NCBI GenBank assembly: GCA_028023455.1
Contig: JAQFVV010006631.1
Location: 248,001-312,000 of the forward strand
DNA from: Epiperipatus broadwayi
Lineage: Eukaryota > Onychophora > Udeonychophora > Euonychophora > Peripatidae
Length of the DNA: 64,000 nucleotides
Direction of reading: 5' to 3'
This document shows, piece by piece, positions 1 to 12,040 of this stretch (the stretch's first letter is position 1; the number at the start of each line of letters is the position of its first letter). The notes under the pieces are model-generated. The model was given only the letters and a program-made list of their open reading frames with translations, searched no databases and was not told the DNA's origin. The position numbers were made by a program, and so were the translations under genes.

Positions 1-2300
1 ATTGTTTTAATCTCATTTTAAATTATTTTCAATTCACTACCTTTTAAAATTACTATATAACTCATCCCTATACTTCATCAAAATTCTTACAATATACTTC
101 TAAATCAATAAATAAATTTGCATATAAAGATATTAATTTAAAACTGTTCTATAAGAAAAGATTATTTCACTTCCCTAATAATTCATGAACAAAATACAAA
201 AATGACTTGCACCAATATAATAAATCAATACTTTAATCATGTAAAATGAATACTAAAGTTCAGTTACTAAAGAATCATACAATTATTTTCCTTATTAAGT
301 TATATTAGATTTGTACTATAAAATAAAGTATACATATCTTAAAATAAACAAATTTATATAAGTCTTATGTGTATACAATGTATTAACGTATTCATACATT
401 CATAAAAAATTACATAATATTTGGTTCATCTAAAGAAAAAAAAATACATCATAAAATTATTAATATTATACAACTATTATCATAAGTGATATTTCTACTT
501 GTTAATCACTTAGCCGATGTCTTCTTGGTCCATAGATTAATAAAAAAAAATGTAACATTCATACATTACTATCAAACTCTAAATATAAGGCTTTAAAATT
601 ATTAAGCATCTTTTATGAAATTAAGTATTATATTAATAAGTAATTAATTTTTATGTACCTTTATTATCCCTAATAAATAAGTAACTTAATAGTAATATTA
701 GTTAAATAAATCAAGAATATATTTATGTAAGACTCCAGCTATGTCCAAAATAAAATGTTCTTTTTTTCTCGGGTACCAAAACTTCCCAACCACAATTTTC
801 TCCTCCACGCAGTGGTGCCTAGATGGTTCCAACAAAATAAGATGAATGGCAGTTTTTTTTACAAAGAAAAAAATAAAAATAAACAAGTTCCACCATAAAA
901 AAAAAAAAAGTCAACATTAAAGGATGTGGATTTATTAATAATAAAAAATTCTTCAAAAGTTATATTATTTTCCTAGGATTCTCTGATGGCTCTTGGTGTT
1001 TTTTTAAAATACAATGAAACTGATTCGGGCATCCTTATATAGTTATTGCATATTTTCTTAAAATATATTTCAACAAATTAATTTTTTTATCCTTCTGTAT
1101 ATCCAGCAATACAGAATTTAATACCAGGACGTTTTCTTATCTGTCTACAGGTATTTATTTTCTATTAAAGTTTTCCAAATTATCAGCTTTCAAGAGTTAT
1201 TGCAATGCATATGGTCTTTTAAAACAATAAAGACTTAATACATAAGGTATTCTAATAATTATCTGCATTTTTTCATCTTTTATTTAAAGACAAATTTAAA
1301 ATAAATTATTTAAAGTACTCACTTCAGAAAGAAGTATTTTCTGCATTTTTTTTAAAAAAAATATCTATTCTTAAAGTTGTCACAAGTTTTGATTTTTTTT
1401 TTCTTTTTTACCGTATTCTTTTCTAGTCTCCTTTCCAACATAAAAGTATTTTATACTTTTTAATTTCATGTAGATCTTTTTGTTTAATTTCACATATGAT
1501 GTCCAACATGTTAACTTTGTTACAATTATATTTTTAATCAAACATTTCCAATATCTTTTATATAAATAAGTATTATTTAAATGTGGTACTTCCATAACTG
1601 TCTGATGTTAAAATTAAGCTTTGACAAAAACGGTAGGAAAAGAATTATAATTACTTAGCACTGCATATTCATACTGCACAATTTCTTAGCTTATTTAATT
1701 ACTCTCTTTATGAAATGATAAAGTATTAAGAGAGCTGTTATATGACTACACTTGGCTATATTAGATGGCATGCTTAACTGACAGAAAGCACACCAAAACA
1801 ATTGAGCCTCAGCTTTTATACTGAAATAAATTACCCATTTGATTGGTTGACTGGACAATCATCTGCCAACCTATTTACATATTTAGCCAACAATGCAGAA
1901 TCACAATTAAAAATAAATAATGACTCATCTAATATTTATTATTTAATTCCCAAATTAATTTTTATCTTTTATTTAAATCAACTAAACACCTTAAAATATC
2001 TTTTTACATTATCTCACTTTTAGTTTTTAATGGATCTATTTTTCCAAGCAAAATAAAAATCTAATTTTTATTCATTATATTTATTTTTAAAATAAAAAAA
2101 AAAATTTAATATTTTATACTAACTAATTTTATTTTTATCTTGTGGAAGTCAAATATAAAATTTCAACCCTATAATAGCATTTTAAAGCAGTTTTGCAACT
2201 TTACTAAAAAACTTGCAAGCGCACATGTATAGATGTCTATATGTCACATGACTTACAACCCAGATAGAACGCTTAAAATTTATCTGGCAACAAAACAAAT
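1..2300 (-). mobile_element. Old dispersed repeat, copy 1 (cut by window start)
   Basis: This AT-rich stretch matches 32960-35570 as a diverged direct copy. Shared anchors in the same order include TTATTTCACTT, AATACATCATAAAA, TTTATGTACCT, GGTACTTCCAT, AGCACTGCAT, ATTTGATTGGT and GTCACATGACTTAC. On the minus strand both copies have a short ORF starting Met-Glu-Val-Pro (1380-1595 here, 34572-34784 there), with little similarity after that. The anchors stop near 2300, so that is probably one true end; the other lies outside the window. It is either an old transposable element on the minus strand or an old segmental duplication. No RT, integrase or transposase motif was seen. Confidence 0.5.
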
Positions 2301-2817
2301 AATTTGATTTGCAAAAAAATATATATTATATAAAAATAATAATATAACAAATTTTAAAATAATAATTTTAATATCACAAAATTCGAATACCCATTTTTTT
2401 TTCACAATACTACCTTTAAATAAATATTTTAAATTCAATTATTAAATATTATTTTTTTATTACTAAAATATACTATTTATTTAACTTTAAGTTATTACTT
2501 TTAAAATTTGCTTTTAAACATTTGTTTATAAGTCATATTAATGCAGCATATATCATGGCCAGTTTTCCCAACCTTATAATATTACCATTCATCCTTATTT
2601 GACCATTTTTCTCAAATATTAGCATAATTTTACACATTAAATATTCTTATTTTAATTTAATTAGACTTTTAAAAGATTGTTAACAAAACAACATCATACC
2701 ACTAAAATACATCTTAAATTAATTTTTTTTTAGTAAAATTGATAAAACAATTTATTAAGACCTAAACAAAAGAGTATATATATATATATACTATATTTGT
2801 TTAGCTATATATATTTA

Positions 2818-2856
<39 letters not shown>

Positions 2857-3180
2857 TATATAACAAACTAACCAAAGGAAATACATATAAAAACAAAAAA
2901 ATAAAGACTTATAAATCCAATAAATAATATAATATTTCAACCAGAGGACTATCTCTTATAACAACTAAAATATTGACTTGACATTGTTTTAGACGAAAAA
3001 TTATTGTTATTACTAAAACACATAATTTTCACTTACACTACTAGTTTTTATTGATTGTAATCTTTGTTATATCATACCTATAAAATCTATTTATGCAATT
3101 ACATGATAACTTAATTATATTTCAATGTTTATATTTATAGTTTATGAAAATCTTTAAATTAACCTATATAAATAATATAG
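2301..3180. other. AT-rich spacer with (TA)n tracts
   Basis: No gene is seen. Two TA dinucleotide runs lie at about 2775-2791 and 2823-2853; the rest is AT-rich sequence without a usable reading frame. Confidence 0.6.
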
Positions 3181-3239
3181 AGGGAATTATAGGTAGATAA
3201 ATAGATAGATGAATAGACTGATACATAGATAAATAGTCA

Positions 3240-4380
3240 ACAAAGTGTCTAGAATCCCTGACAAAGGATTGGATCTTGTATGCCAAAGGACTTGGAACTT
3301 TGAGAAGAAATCTTGCTAAATTGTGGCAAGGTGACTCTCTAGAGCTAACAACAGGTCTTAATGGAACATGTTTCTTATGTATTTTAGGTAGACCATAAAG
3401 ATGAGGAATTTTGCTAAAATATGATGTTATTTTACTCTTTTCTGAATCAGTGAAGTGCTTACAATAATTTCTCATTAATGCTAGTAACTTTGTTTCTGTA
3501 CTAGATATCGGATTTTATGCCACTTTTGTACACTGGCCTGCTGTGAGGAGTTCTTGTATTTTATTGTCATAATCAGTTGTATCCATTACAACTGTTGCAT
3601 TGCCTTTGTCAGTAAGAAAAATAATCATAGATTTATCTACTTTGAGAGATTTGATTGCTTTCCTCTCCCCATAAGATATGTTTGACTTCAATTTTTGTTG
3701 CTGGTCAAGTGTTATTTATTCTCCAGAGTAATTCTGCTGCTTCTTCTAAAGGCAATTTTTGAGTGACTTTCTCAGTGGCTGCCACTATATCTAATAAGGA
3801 TTATGACAAAGTTTATCATTTTTCAAGAAAATAAATTTCAGTACCTGTCAGATGTTTAAAACCTAGATTTTTTATGGATCAAGCTGTTACATTGCTTGGT
3901 ACATTATGATTTTTGATATGCCCATGTAGGTTAGCAAGTTTCTTCTTTTGACATTCTTTTATTTTTCTATGTAATGTAGAATATGATTTTCTTATTGCTT
4001 GAGACACTCTCATGTAGTCATCCCCAGTAAGTTTATTTTTTAGAAGACATCATGCATTGTTTTATATTTAGAAAACCTTTGAGCCTTTATTCTTTCTCTT
4101 AATAGAGCTTCACTTGCTTTCTGAGTAATTTTCTCAGCTCTCTGATAGTGAATTGTGGTTTTTAGTTGCAAACTTTAGGAATTACCCTTTCAGATTTACA
4201 TTTACATAAGACATTTAAATAATTTTTCTACTTTGGCCATCTTTAGACAGTTTTTCAAAATGTCTAAAGTTTGACATAGGATCAAATTAATACCTAATTC
4301 TTAGTGTTTTCCTAAAGGTTTGTGATGATGGTGTTCTACTTGTATTTTTATAGTGGAATATTTCCATCATCTAATATGTG
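3240..4380 (-). pseudogene. Penelope-like RT, N-terminal half, decayed
   Basis: Minus-strand translation gives family landmarks in order. Around 3540-3700 it reads VDKSMIIFLTDKGNATVV followed by MDTTDYDNKIQELL, the conserved block before the RT. Around 3300-3400 it reads PHLYGLPKIHKKHVPLRPVV, the finger-region signature of Penelope reverse transcriptases. The longest open piece is 3164-3475 (103 codons), whose last codons run into GATA-like repeat and are not native. Frameshifts and stops separate the blocks. The palm motif with the catalytic aspartates (YxDD) is missing because the copy ends near 3240. An intact protein would copy RNA at the insertion site; this one cannot. Confidence 0.8.
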
Positions 4381-4435
4381 TGTTGAATGTCTTTAGAACA
4401 ATTCAATTTTATTTAAATATTTCAACTACATTCAA

Positions 4436-4606
4436 CTGTTAGTAATATCACAGCAAAAAGATTAGTATATTCACCAATTGTTAGTAATATCACAGCAAAC
4501 ATGTTAGTATATGCACCGACTCTTAGTAATATCACAGCAAACAGGTTAATATATGCACTAACTGTTAGTCATATCACAGCAAATAAGTTCGTATAAGCAC
4601 AACATT
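4436..4606 (-). repeat. 42-bp tandem repeat inside pseudo-LTR (left)
   Basis: Four units begin with TTAGTAATATCACAGCAAA or a close variant, with the AGTAAT or AGTCAT step at 4441, 4483, 4525 and 4567, an exact 42-base period. They are contiguous with no unique spacers, so this is not a CRISPR array. Confidence 0.85.
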
Positions 4607-4663
4607 TTGAGAGGTATTGTTTTCTCCTCTTCTTCAGGTATTGCTGGCCTGATTAGTAACAAT

Positions 4664-4746
4664 ACTAGCATGGATTCGAATCTGCATCCTTAGATTCTTG
4701 ATTATTGAATTTTAAGATAACATTCTAACCAACTGAGCCATCCTGC
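4664..4746 (-). repeat. tRNA-like (pol III box) segment in left pseudo-LTR
   Basis: On the minus strand an A-box-like TGGCTCAGTTGG is followed by a B-box-like GATTCGAATCC about 50 bases later. This is either a tRNA-derived SINE head captured by the element or part of its terminal repeat. The mirror copy is at 5240-5320. The stems do not form a normal cloverleaf by eye, so it is not called as a tRNA gene. Confidence 0.6.
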
Positions 4747-4834
4747 TAAAGGCAACAGTCAGTAGAAATTTCATATACTTATCTATGAGGTTTCTCCTGA
4801 TTTTTCCACTTAACATCTACAAAGCCTAAACTTG

Positions 4835-5207
4835 AAATGCTGAAAAGAAAAAAAACTGCATCTATGAAATACCATGTGAATGTGGAAGAAAATATATTGG
4901 TGAGACCAGCTATCCCATTGAAAAGCATATGCAAGAACATAAACTGATGATTAGAAGAGAGCAAACAGATGTGTCTAAGGTAGCAGACCATCTATGTACC
5001 AATGAACATATGTTCAATTGGGAAAATACGAAAACGTTGAATAGAGAAGAAAAGATACAAAAAAGAAAATTTAAAGAAGCTGCTCACATGACAATGGCAA
5101 AAAATCTCATAAGCCATCCTAGTATGACTATACATAATGTATGGAAACAACTAATCAAATTTGCTCTCAGGAAAAAGAAGAGAAATCAGGTGGAACCCCA
5201 TAGATAA
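4835..5207 (+). pseudogene. Penelope-like GIY-YIG endonuclease domain
   Basis: The frame is open from about 4835 to the stop at 5205-5207 and lacks its own start because the RT part is absent. It reads CIYEIPCECGRKYIGET, a GIY-YIG signature whose first Gly is now Cys, with the CxC pair typical of Penelope endonucleases. Next come MQEHK, VADHLCTNEHMFNWENTK and NREE, matching the family's conserved His, Trp-Glu and Glu-Glu region. The usual Arg before the EHK block appears to be Lys. The domain nicks target DNA during insertion in intact elements. The 3' end runs straight into the pseudo-LTR, as expected. It is a separated fragment rather than a working gene. Confidence 0.85.
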
Positions 5208-5239
5208 GTATATAAAAATTCTACTAACTGTTGCCTTTG

Positions 5240-5320
5240 GCAGGATGGCTCAGATGGTTAGAGCATTACCTTAAAATTCAATCAAGAATCTAAGAACCCA
5301 CATTCGACTCCCATGCTAGT
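5240..5320 (+). repeat. tRNA-like (pol III box) segment in right pseudo-LTR
   Basis: The A-box-like TGGCTCAGATGG lies at 5246-5257 and the B-box-like CATTCGACTCC at 5301-5311. It is the mirror of 4664-4746; the B box is more decayed here. Confidence 0.6.
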
Positions 5321-5385
5321 ACTGTCACTGGTCAGTCCTGTAAAACCTGAAGAAGAGGGGAGAACAATACTTCTTGAAATGTTGT

Positions 5386-5560
5386 GCATATACTAACCTG
5401 TTTGCTGTGATATTACTAACATTTAGTGCATATTTTAACCTGTTTGATATGATATTACTAACAGTAAGTGCATATACTAACTTGTTTGCTGTGATAATAC
5501 TAACAGTTGGTGCATATACTAACCTGTTTGCTGTGATATTATTTGAATGTATTTGAAATA
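5386..5560 (+). repeat. 42-bp tandem repeat inside pseudo-LTR (right)
   Basis: Units of the form ACTAACCTGTTTGCTGTGAT have the GATATT/GATAAT step at 5409, 5451, 5493 and 5535, exactly 42 bases apart. It is the inverted counterpart of 4436-4606. Confidence 0.85.
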
Positions 5561-5689
5561 TTTAAATAAAATTAAATTGTTCTAAAGATATTCAACAGTC
5601 CAATATAAAAATAGAAATAGTCAGACAGATTGAGAGATATAATTAGATAGATAGGCAGGTACAGATAAATAGATAATTAGACAGGTAGT

Positions 5690-5790
5690 AGCGGGCTGGC
5701 TTGGGGGTGGGCTGGTGGGGGGTGGGTGGGTGGGTGGGTGGGTGGGTGGGAGGGAGGGAGGGGGGAGGGAGAGAGAGAGAGAGAGGAAAA
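5690..5790 (+). repeat. G-rich (GGGT)n/(GGGA)n tract, G-quadruplex candidate
   Basis: About ten runs of three or more G separated by one to three bases occur on the plus strand, followed by a GA run. This pattern is compatible with G-quadruplex formation and is strongly asymmetric between strands. Confidence 0.8.
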
Positions 5791-5799
5791 AAAAAAAAA

Positions 5800-6035
<236 letters not shown>

Positions 6036-8044
6036 ACAGACAAACATGAACATAGACTAATATGTAGATAAAAACGTAGATAGATATATGAATACATTTG
6101 TATGTAGATAAAAAAATATAACGAAAATAAAATTAAATAACGTTTTATTTTATTTGAGGTTATAATATTATAGTTAATGTTGCTGCATTGATTAATATAT
6201 GTGTATTATAATTTCAACATTATAAATATATATTTTAAAATAAATTGCAAAAATGTTAGTGAATTATTTTATTAAAGTAGATAAATATTTCAAGTTAACA
6301 TTATTTACCCTTTAGTTTAACACCTACTTTTATCATAATTATAGAAATGTTTTGAATAATTTATTCTCTTATCTGAACTGATAGCGAAAATATTTTTTTT
6401 TAAATAGCTGATAGGAAACATTTCGTTGAAAGTAACATATTGGATTAAGCTAGTTTAAATTTCATAAAACTGAATTAATAAGCGTGTTTCCCGAGATTGT
6501 AATGTTTTCGAATGTCATTTAGAATTTGTTTTGTTTTTAAAATGTAAAATATAAGTGGAGATAATTTAGTGTAATTTTCTCAGCTCTACCAATTTTCCGA
6601 AACAGCAACCTTATTTAAAGTTTATTTATTGTCGAATTTTCTACAAGTTTTTAAAAACACAAATGGGTTAAAGAATTATTAAATTTAGTTTTATTTGTTT
6701 ATTTATTATCAGTCTTAACAGAATCGTACGAGAAACTCGTATGTTTTAAATTGAAAAGCACTGCCAGAAAAAAATCTTTATTCTGAAAATAACCTTTGAT
6801 TTCTTTATAGCTGACTATGAAAATTATTGCATTGCGGTAAGTACTTTCAATTTTTATTAAAAAAGAATAATAAGCTTTTTAATATATAAATAATTATATT
6901 ATTTTATTCATCAGTAATCGAATCAAAAGTCAGAGGTTTGGATTGGATCCACCAATCTCTAGCAATTCTATTGTATTAACATAGGAATAACTAAATGTAA
7001 AAATAATGGAATAATTATTTCAACTTTGTTTATAATTCACCGTTTAAATAATACATTTTAAATATGTTTTTTTTTCCAAGAATGTTGCCTGATGAGGGAA
7101 TACGGTACAGTGTAAACATTATTGATACATTTTTACGTATAAGTTTTTCATATAAACCAAATAAAAATAATATCCGTTTCACAGCTCGTGAAACACTGAC
7201 GAAGAAATATCTATCACCGTAACATTGTTTCTTCTACAAATATAACTTTCAATGATTGTATAAAACACATAAAGGAACGTTTATGTGGGCATTTTAATAA
7301 GCCTGTATAAAAATAAACTGTTACAATGTCTTTTTTGTATCCAAGATCAACTTTTGATTTTAGTTTAAATAGAAAATTATTGTCAAAATTTTCTGAATTT
7401 TTTATTGATTTCAAATACACATTATCAATAATCCTAACTGCATTCAATACATATATGTGACCAAAAACAGTTATATTAAATATTTAGTGTTAGGGATGAG
7501 GCTGTAGAATGTTATCATATTTTATAGCTAAAACATCAGTGCAATAATTATTTTCAAGTACAAATGTATCTGTTAGAATAAATATATTCCATGCACTATA
7601 TATTTAGACTATCAACTGGGTGATGTTATTCTACGCTATGATTCTCAAGAAAATTCTCCAAAAGCTAGATTAGTGCAATTAATCTAATTTTGTTTTGAAA
7701 TATCTTTTCATATTAACTTGCTAACTCAAGTTCTTTGAGTAATAAATATGTACTAATACATTTTGACACTTGATTTACATATAAAAATTATGTGAAAGAC
7801 ATTTCATTTCACAGTCACGGTTCTAATATAAATATCAGGATGCAATAGCTGTATAACAACAAATATATATGTAGCAGCAAAGAATTACAGAAATCATATC
7901 ATATGCTAGGAAAAAAAGTTGTATTACATTTCACTTTATTTATTATTGACTTAAAGAGAAATTTTCTAAAAATATTAGAAAAGACTCATTATATTTCCCC
8001 AAACAAAAACATGACAAACTTGTTATAAAATAAATTATATCATC
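6036..8044. other. AT-rich intergenic or intronic sequence
   Basis: No gene is recognised. A small perfect hairpin (GTTTCAC / GTGAAAC) lies near 7176-7194. The 77-codon minus ORF at 7214-7447 has no recognisable domain. Confidence 0.5.
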
Positions 8045-8284
8045 ATCATCAACAATAACCATTATCAATCCACTGCAGGATGAAAGTCTCTCCAAGTTCA
8101 ATCCATCTTCTCCAATCTTTAGCTTCTCTTCTCCACATGACCCCTGCACACTGTCTTATTTCATTCATCCATCTCACATGTGGTCACTTTCTGGGTCTTT
8201 TATAATTTCTTGGAATCCAGTTTAAGATTTCAATTGTCTATCTATTATCATCTTTTCTAACAATATCTCCAGACCAACTCCATG
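8045..8284 (-). pseudogene. RTE-type LINE, C-terminal ORF fragment and 3' tail
   Basis: Minus-strand translation gives SGDIVRKDDNR, LNWIPRNYKRPRK, RWMNEIRQCAGVMWRREAKD and WRRWIELGETFILQWID. This is the well-known C-terminal block of RTE/BovB-like LINE proteins (GHxxRxDDxRW, RPxxRWxDEI, WxRxAxDRxxW). Two in-frame stops sit where the family usually has Trp. After the ORF stop at 8048-8050 the minus strand continues into a (GAT)n tail, also typical of the family 3' end. It is a 5'-truncated dead insertion. Confidence 0.75.
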
Positions 8285-8299
8285 TCAATCTTAATTTTT

Positions 8300-9300
<1,001 letters not shown>

Positions 9301-9404
9301 AACTTAAGAGCATGCTATAACTCTAAACAAGCTTTTATTTTTTTATTATTATGATAAATGCTACTACAAGAGAAGGCATTCAAATCACCTTTATCTTAGA
9401 TTGT

Positions 9405-9457
9405 CCCGATCCACAGACAAGTTTCGACCTATGGGTCTCTTCAGTGAGGAGTTGGGA
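9405..9457 (-). ncRNA. Hammerhead ribozyme motif A1 (type I)
   Basis: On the minus strand the core CUGAAGA (9438-9444) is followed by helix II GACC-CAUA-GGUC, then GAAA (9425-9422). A short helix III (ACUUGU) ends at U16.1 and C17 (9416). Helix I pairs UGUGGA with UCCUCA with one U-U mismatch. All invariant core positions (C3 U4 G5 A6 G8 A9, G12 A13 A14) are present; position 7 is A, which is allowed. Confidence 0.7.
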
Positions 9458-9837
9458 CACTAGATTCAAAAAACCAACTCAAGCTAAGAATTTATCTAAA
9501 ATATATTTCTCAAGAAGAAGATCTACAACTTTAGACATTTGCATAGCTTTAAAGTCAGCTCTCCAACTGAAAAAATTATATGGGCCTGAACTTAATTCAG
9601 ATACTCCATATATTAATAGGCTTAGCCATTTAATTTAGCCAAAGCCGCAACAGCAAAATAATAATAGTAATAATAAAAAGTCAGATGTCACATGACTTAT
9701 ATATAGCTTGCATTTACCAATATGTAAACTTAAGAGCATGCTATAACTCTAAACAAACTTTTATTTATTTATTTTTTTACTATGATAAATTCTACTACAA
9801 AAGAAGGCATTCAAATCATCTTTATCTTAGACTGTCC

Positions 9838-9890
9838 TTATCCCCAGACCGGTTTCGACCTATGGGTCTCTTCAGTGAAGAGTTGGGGCA
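9838..9890 (-). ncRNA. Hammerhead ribozyme motif A2 (type I)
   Basis: Best copy of cluster A. CUGAAGA lies at 9869-9875, helix II is a perfect GACC-CAUA-GGUC with the favoured G10.1-C11.1 pair, and GAAA is at 9856-9853. Helix III is the palindrome ACCGGU, followed by C17 at 9847. Helix I pairs UGGGGA with UCUUCA (six pairs, two of them G-U). Cleavage is predicted 3' of the C at 9847 on the minus strand. Confidence 0.78.
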
Positions 9891-10022
9891 CTAGATTAAA
9901 AGAAAACAACTCAAGCTAAGCATTTATCTAAAATATATCAAATTTTTAAAGGTGTAGATTTTCTTCTTGAGAAATATATTTTAGATAAATGCTTAGCTTG
10001 AGTTGGTTTTTTGAATCTAGTG

Positions 10023-10072
10023 TCCCAACTTCTCATTGAAGAAACCCATAGGTCGAAACCGGTCTGGGGATG
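10023..10072 (+). ncRNA. Degenerate hammerhead motif A3
   Basis: Same fold as A2 but C3 is U (10036), and position 10.1 is A opposite C, which breaks the first helix II pair. Helix III ACCGGU and C17 (10064) are kept. Probably inactive. Confidence 0.6.
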
Positions 10073-10456
10073 GGGACAATCTAAGATAAAGATGATTTGA
10101 ATGCCTTCTCTTGTAGTAGCATTTATCATAATAAAAAAATAAATAAATAAAAGCTTGTATAGAGTTAGTTATAGCATGCTCTTAAGTTTACATATTGGTA
10201 AATGCAAGCTATATATAAGTCATGTGACATCTGACTTTTTATTATTACTATTATTATTTTGCTGTTGGGGCTTTGGCTAAATTAAATGGCTAAGCCTATT
10301 AATATATGGAGTATCTGAATTAAGTTCAGGTCCATATATTTTTTTCAGTTGGAGAGCTGACTTTAAAGACATGCAAATGTCTAAAGTTGTAGATCTTCTT
10401 CTTGAGAAATATATTTTAGATAAATGCTTAGCTTGAGTTGGTTTTTTGAATCTAGT

Positions 10457-10508
10457 GTCCCAACTCCTCATGGAAGAGACCCATAGGTCGAAACTGGTCT
10501 GGGGATGG
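10457..10508 (+). ncRNA. Degenerate hammerhead motif A4
   Basis: Helix II (GACC-CAUA-GGUC), GAAA and the site GGUC are kept, but the core reads UGGAAGA at 10471-10477, so C3 and U4 are both changed. Probably inactive. Confidence 0.6.
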
Positions 10509-10698
10509 GGACAATCTAAGATAAAGATGATTTGAATGCCTTCTCTGGTAGTAGCATTTATCATAATAAAAAAATAAATAAATAAAAGCTTATTTAGAGT
10601 TATAGCATGCTCTTAAGTTTACATATTGGTAAATGCAAGCTATATATAAGTCATGTGACATCTGACTTTTTATTATATATACATATATATATATATAT

Positions 10699-11141
10699 CA
10701 AAAATGTGTAATATTGAATAAATTGTAATTTTAAAAAGATATTTCATTTTTAAAGTTATGATTTTAACACATGTCATCAATAATGTAAGTATAAAATAAA
10801 ATGTAATGCTTCATTCATTAAAAATTAAAAATAAAACATTGTTTACAAATTGAACCAATTTAAGATTGTTAAAGATTGCAACTTAAACTGGTTAATTCAC
10901 AATGACTATAACTGATTTCAAATACATTAATTTTATATTTATTTAAAAATGAACAGAGATAAACTTCTCTTTATCTTCCTAAATATATCTCATTTAAAAA
11001 AAAATGTTTTAATTTTGCTCACATAGTTTTGATTTTATACCTTACCTTTCTATTTGTTTGTATCTTATGTAGTTTATAATTTGAATTTAGCTTTTACTTT
11101 TTAATCTATTTCAAATGAATATTTTTTTCTACTTTTTTTTT
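10699..11141. other. AT-rich spacer
   Basis: No gene or clear repeat is seen between the two ribozyme-repeat loci. Confidence 0.5.
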
Positions 11142-11254
11142 AAATTGATGAAAAATCAAGTCAGATGACCTAATTTTAATAAAGCTCCTATTTACAAATG
11201 TTATGTATAGAGTAAGTTAAAAACAAACTCTTATGAAGCTTCAAAAATACCCTC

Positions 11255-11301
11255 AACCTCAGACCATGGTTTCTGCCTCTAGCGTCATCAGTGAGGTGCT
11301 A
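11255..11301 (-). ncRNA. Hammerhead ribozyme motif B1 (type I)
   Basis: Core CUGAUGA is at 11285-11291 and GAAA at 11273-11270. Helix III is the palindrome ACCAUGGU and C17 is at 11262. Helix I pairs UGAGGU with ACCUCA, six perfect pairs. Helix II has only G-C and C-G pairs around a UAGAG loop, with a C/A mismatch at 10.1/11.1. Confidence 0.75.
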
Positions 11302-11624
11302 GGGAATAAAAATACTAGAACTAGTCCAGCATTTTATCAATGCCTAACTATTGAGAAGAAAATCTGAAACTTTCAGACATTTAAATGTCCAAAAATCCAG
11401 CTATCTAACTCAAATAGCCATATGGGACTGAACTAAGTTCAGATACACCATATATTAGTAGCTCTAGCAATATAAAATCGCCAAAGCATTAATAGCAAAA
11501 AAACTAAAATTAAATTGATAAAAAATCAAGTCAGATGACCTAATTTTAATAAAGCTCCTATTTACAAATGTTATATATAGAGTAAGTTAAAAACAAACTC
11601 TTATGAAGCTTCAAAAATACCCTC

Positions 11625-11671
11625 AACCTCAGACCACGGTTTCTGCCTCTAGCGTCATCAGTGAGGTGCTA
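11625..11671 (-). ncRNA. Hammerhead ribozyme motif B2 (type I)
   Basis: As B1, with CUGAUGA at 11655-11661 and C17 at 11632. Helix III reads ACCGUGGU, three pairs with a GU loop. Confidence 0.75.
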
Positions 11672-11993
11672 GGGAATAAAAATACTAGAACTAGTCCAGC
11701 ATTTTATCAATGCCTAACTATTGAGAAGAAAATCTGAAACTTTCAGACATTTAAATGTCCAAAAATCCAGCTATCTAACTCAAATAGCCGTATGGGACTG
11801 AACTAAGTTCAGATACACCATATATTAATAGCTCTAGCAATATAAAATCGCCAAAGCATTAATAGCAAAAAACTAAAATTAAATTGATAAAAAATCAAGT
11901 CAGATGACCTAATTTTAATAAAGCTCCTATTTACAAATGTTATATATAGAGTAAGTTAAAAACAAACTCTTATGAAGCTTCAAAAATACCCTC

Positions 11994-12040
11994 AACCTCA
12001 GACCATGGTTTCTGCCTCTAGCGTCATCAGTGAGGTGCTA
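11994..12040 (-). ncRNA. Hammerhead ribozyme motif B3 (type I)
   Basis: As B1, with CUGAUGA at 12024-12030 and C17 at 12001. Confidence 0.75.

Larger units (their letters stand above)
4381..4800 (-). repeat. Penelope pseudo-LTR, left inverted copy
   Basis: This is the reverse complement of 5200-5600. Read on the minus strand it starts with the last codons of the endonuclease ORF (ending KNQEKPHR then stop), followed by a tRNA-like segment, a CTGAAGAAGAGG motif and four 42-bp repeats. The same order appears on the plus strand in the right copy. Confidence 0.75.
5208..5600 (+). repeat. Penelope pseudo-LTR, right copy
   Basis: It directly follows the endonuclease stop codon and contains a tRNA-like segment, a CCTGAAGAAGAGG motif (about 5347) and four 42-bp repeats, then ends near ATATTCAACAGTCC. 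It pairs with 4381-4800 as an inverted repeat. Confidence 0.75.
3181..5680. mobile_element. Broken Penelope-like retroelement, divergent halves
   Basis: The left part (3240-4800) reads on the minus strand as end of GIY-YIG ORF, terminal repeat, N-terminal region, then RT fingers. The right part (4835-5600) reads on the plus strand as GIY-YIG domain, then terminal repeat. The two terminal-repeat copies (about 4381-4800 and 5200-5600) form an inverted repeat. Both outer edges are bounded by GATA-like sequence (3187-3240 and 5620-5690), so the element may have inserted in, or recombined at, such a microsatellite. Internal stops and the missing RT C-terminus show that it is dead. Inverted or partial tandem copies joined through pseudo-LTRs are known for Penelope-like elements. 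Confidence 0.8.

Noticed and set aside
4620-5375. CTGAAGAAGAGG ... GAAA in both pseudo-LTRs as true hammerheads
   Set aside because: Helix II can form (AGAGG/CUUCU) but with an extra base; helix III has no loop and helix I has about three pairs. Noted in findings but not called as ribozymes.
4436-5560. Regular 42-bp repeats as a CRISPR-like array
   Set aside because: No spacers; contiguous tandem repeats in a eukaryotic retroelement.
7089-7140. CTGATGAGGG resembling a hammerhead core
   Set aside because: No GAAA partner or helix II at the right distance, and no helix I.
9351-10564. Similar 95-codon (9351-9638 plus, 10277-10564 minus) and 63-codon (9938-10129 minus) ORFs
   Set aside because: They are antisense to the hammerhead strand in close copies of the same repeat, so similarity is inherited from the DNA; cluster B and C relatives do not keep the frame.
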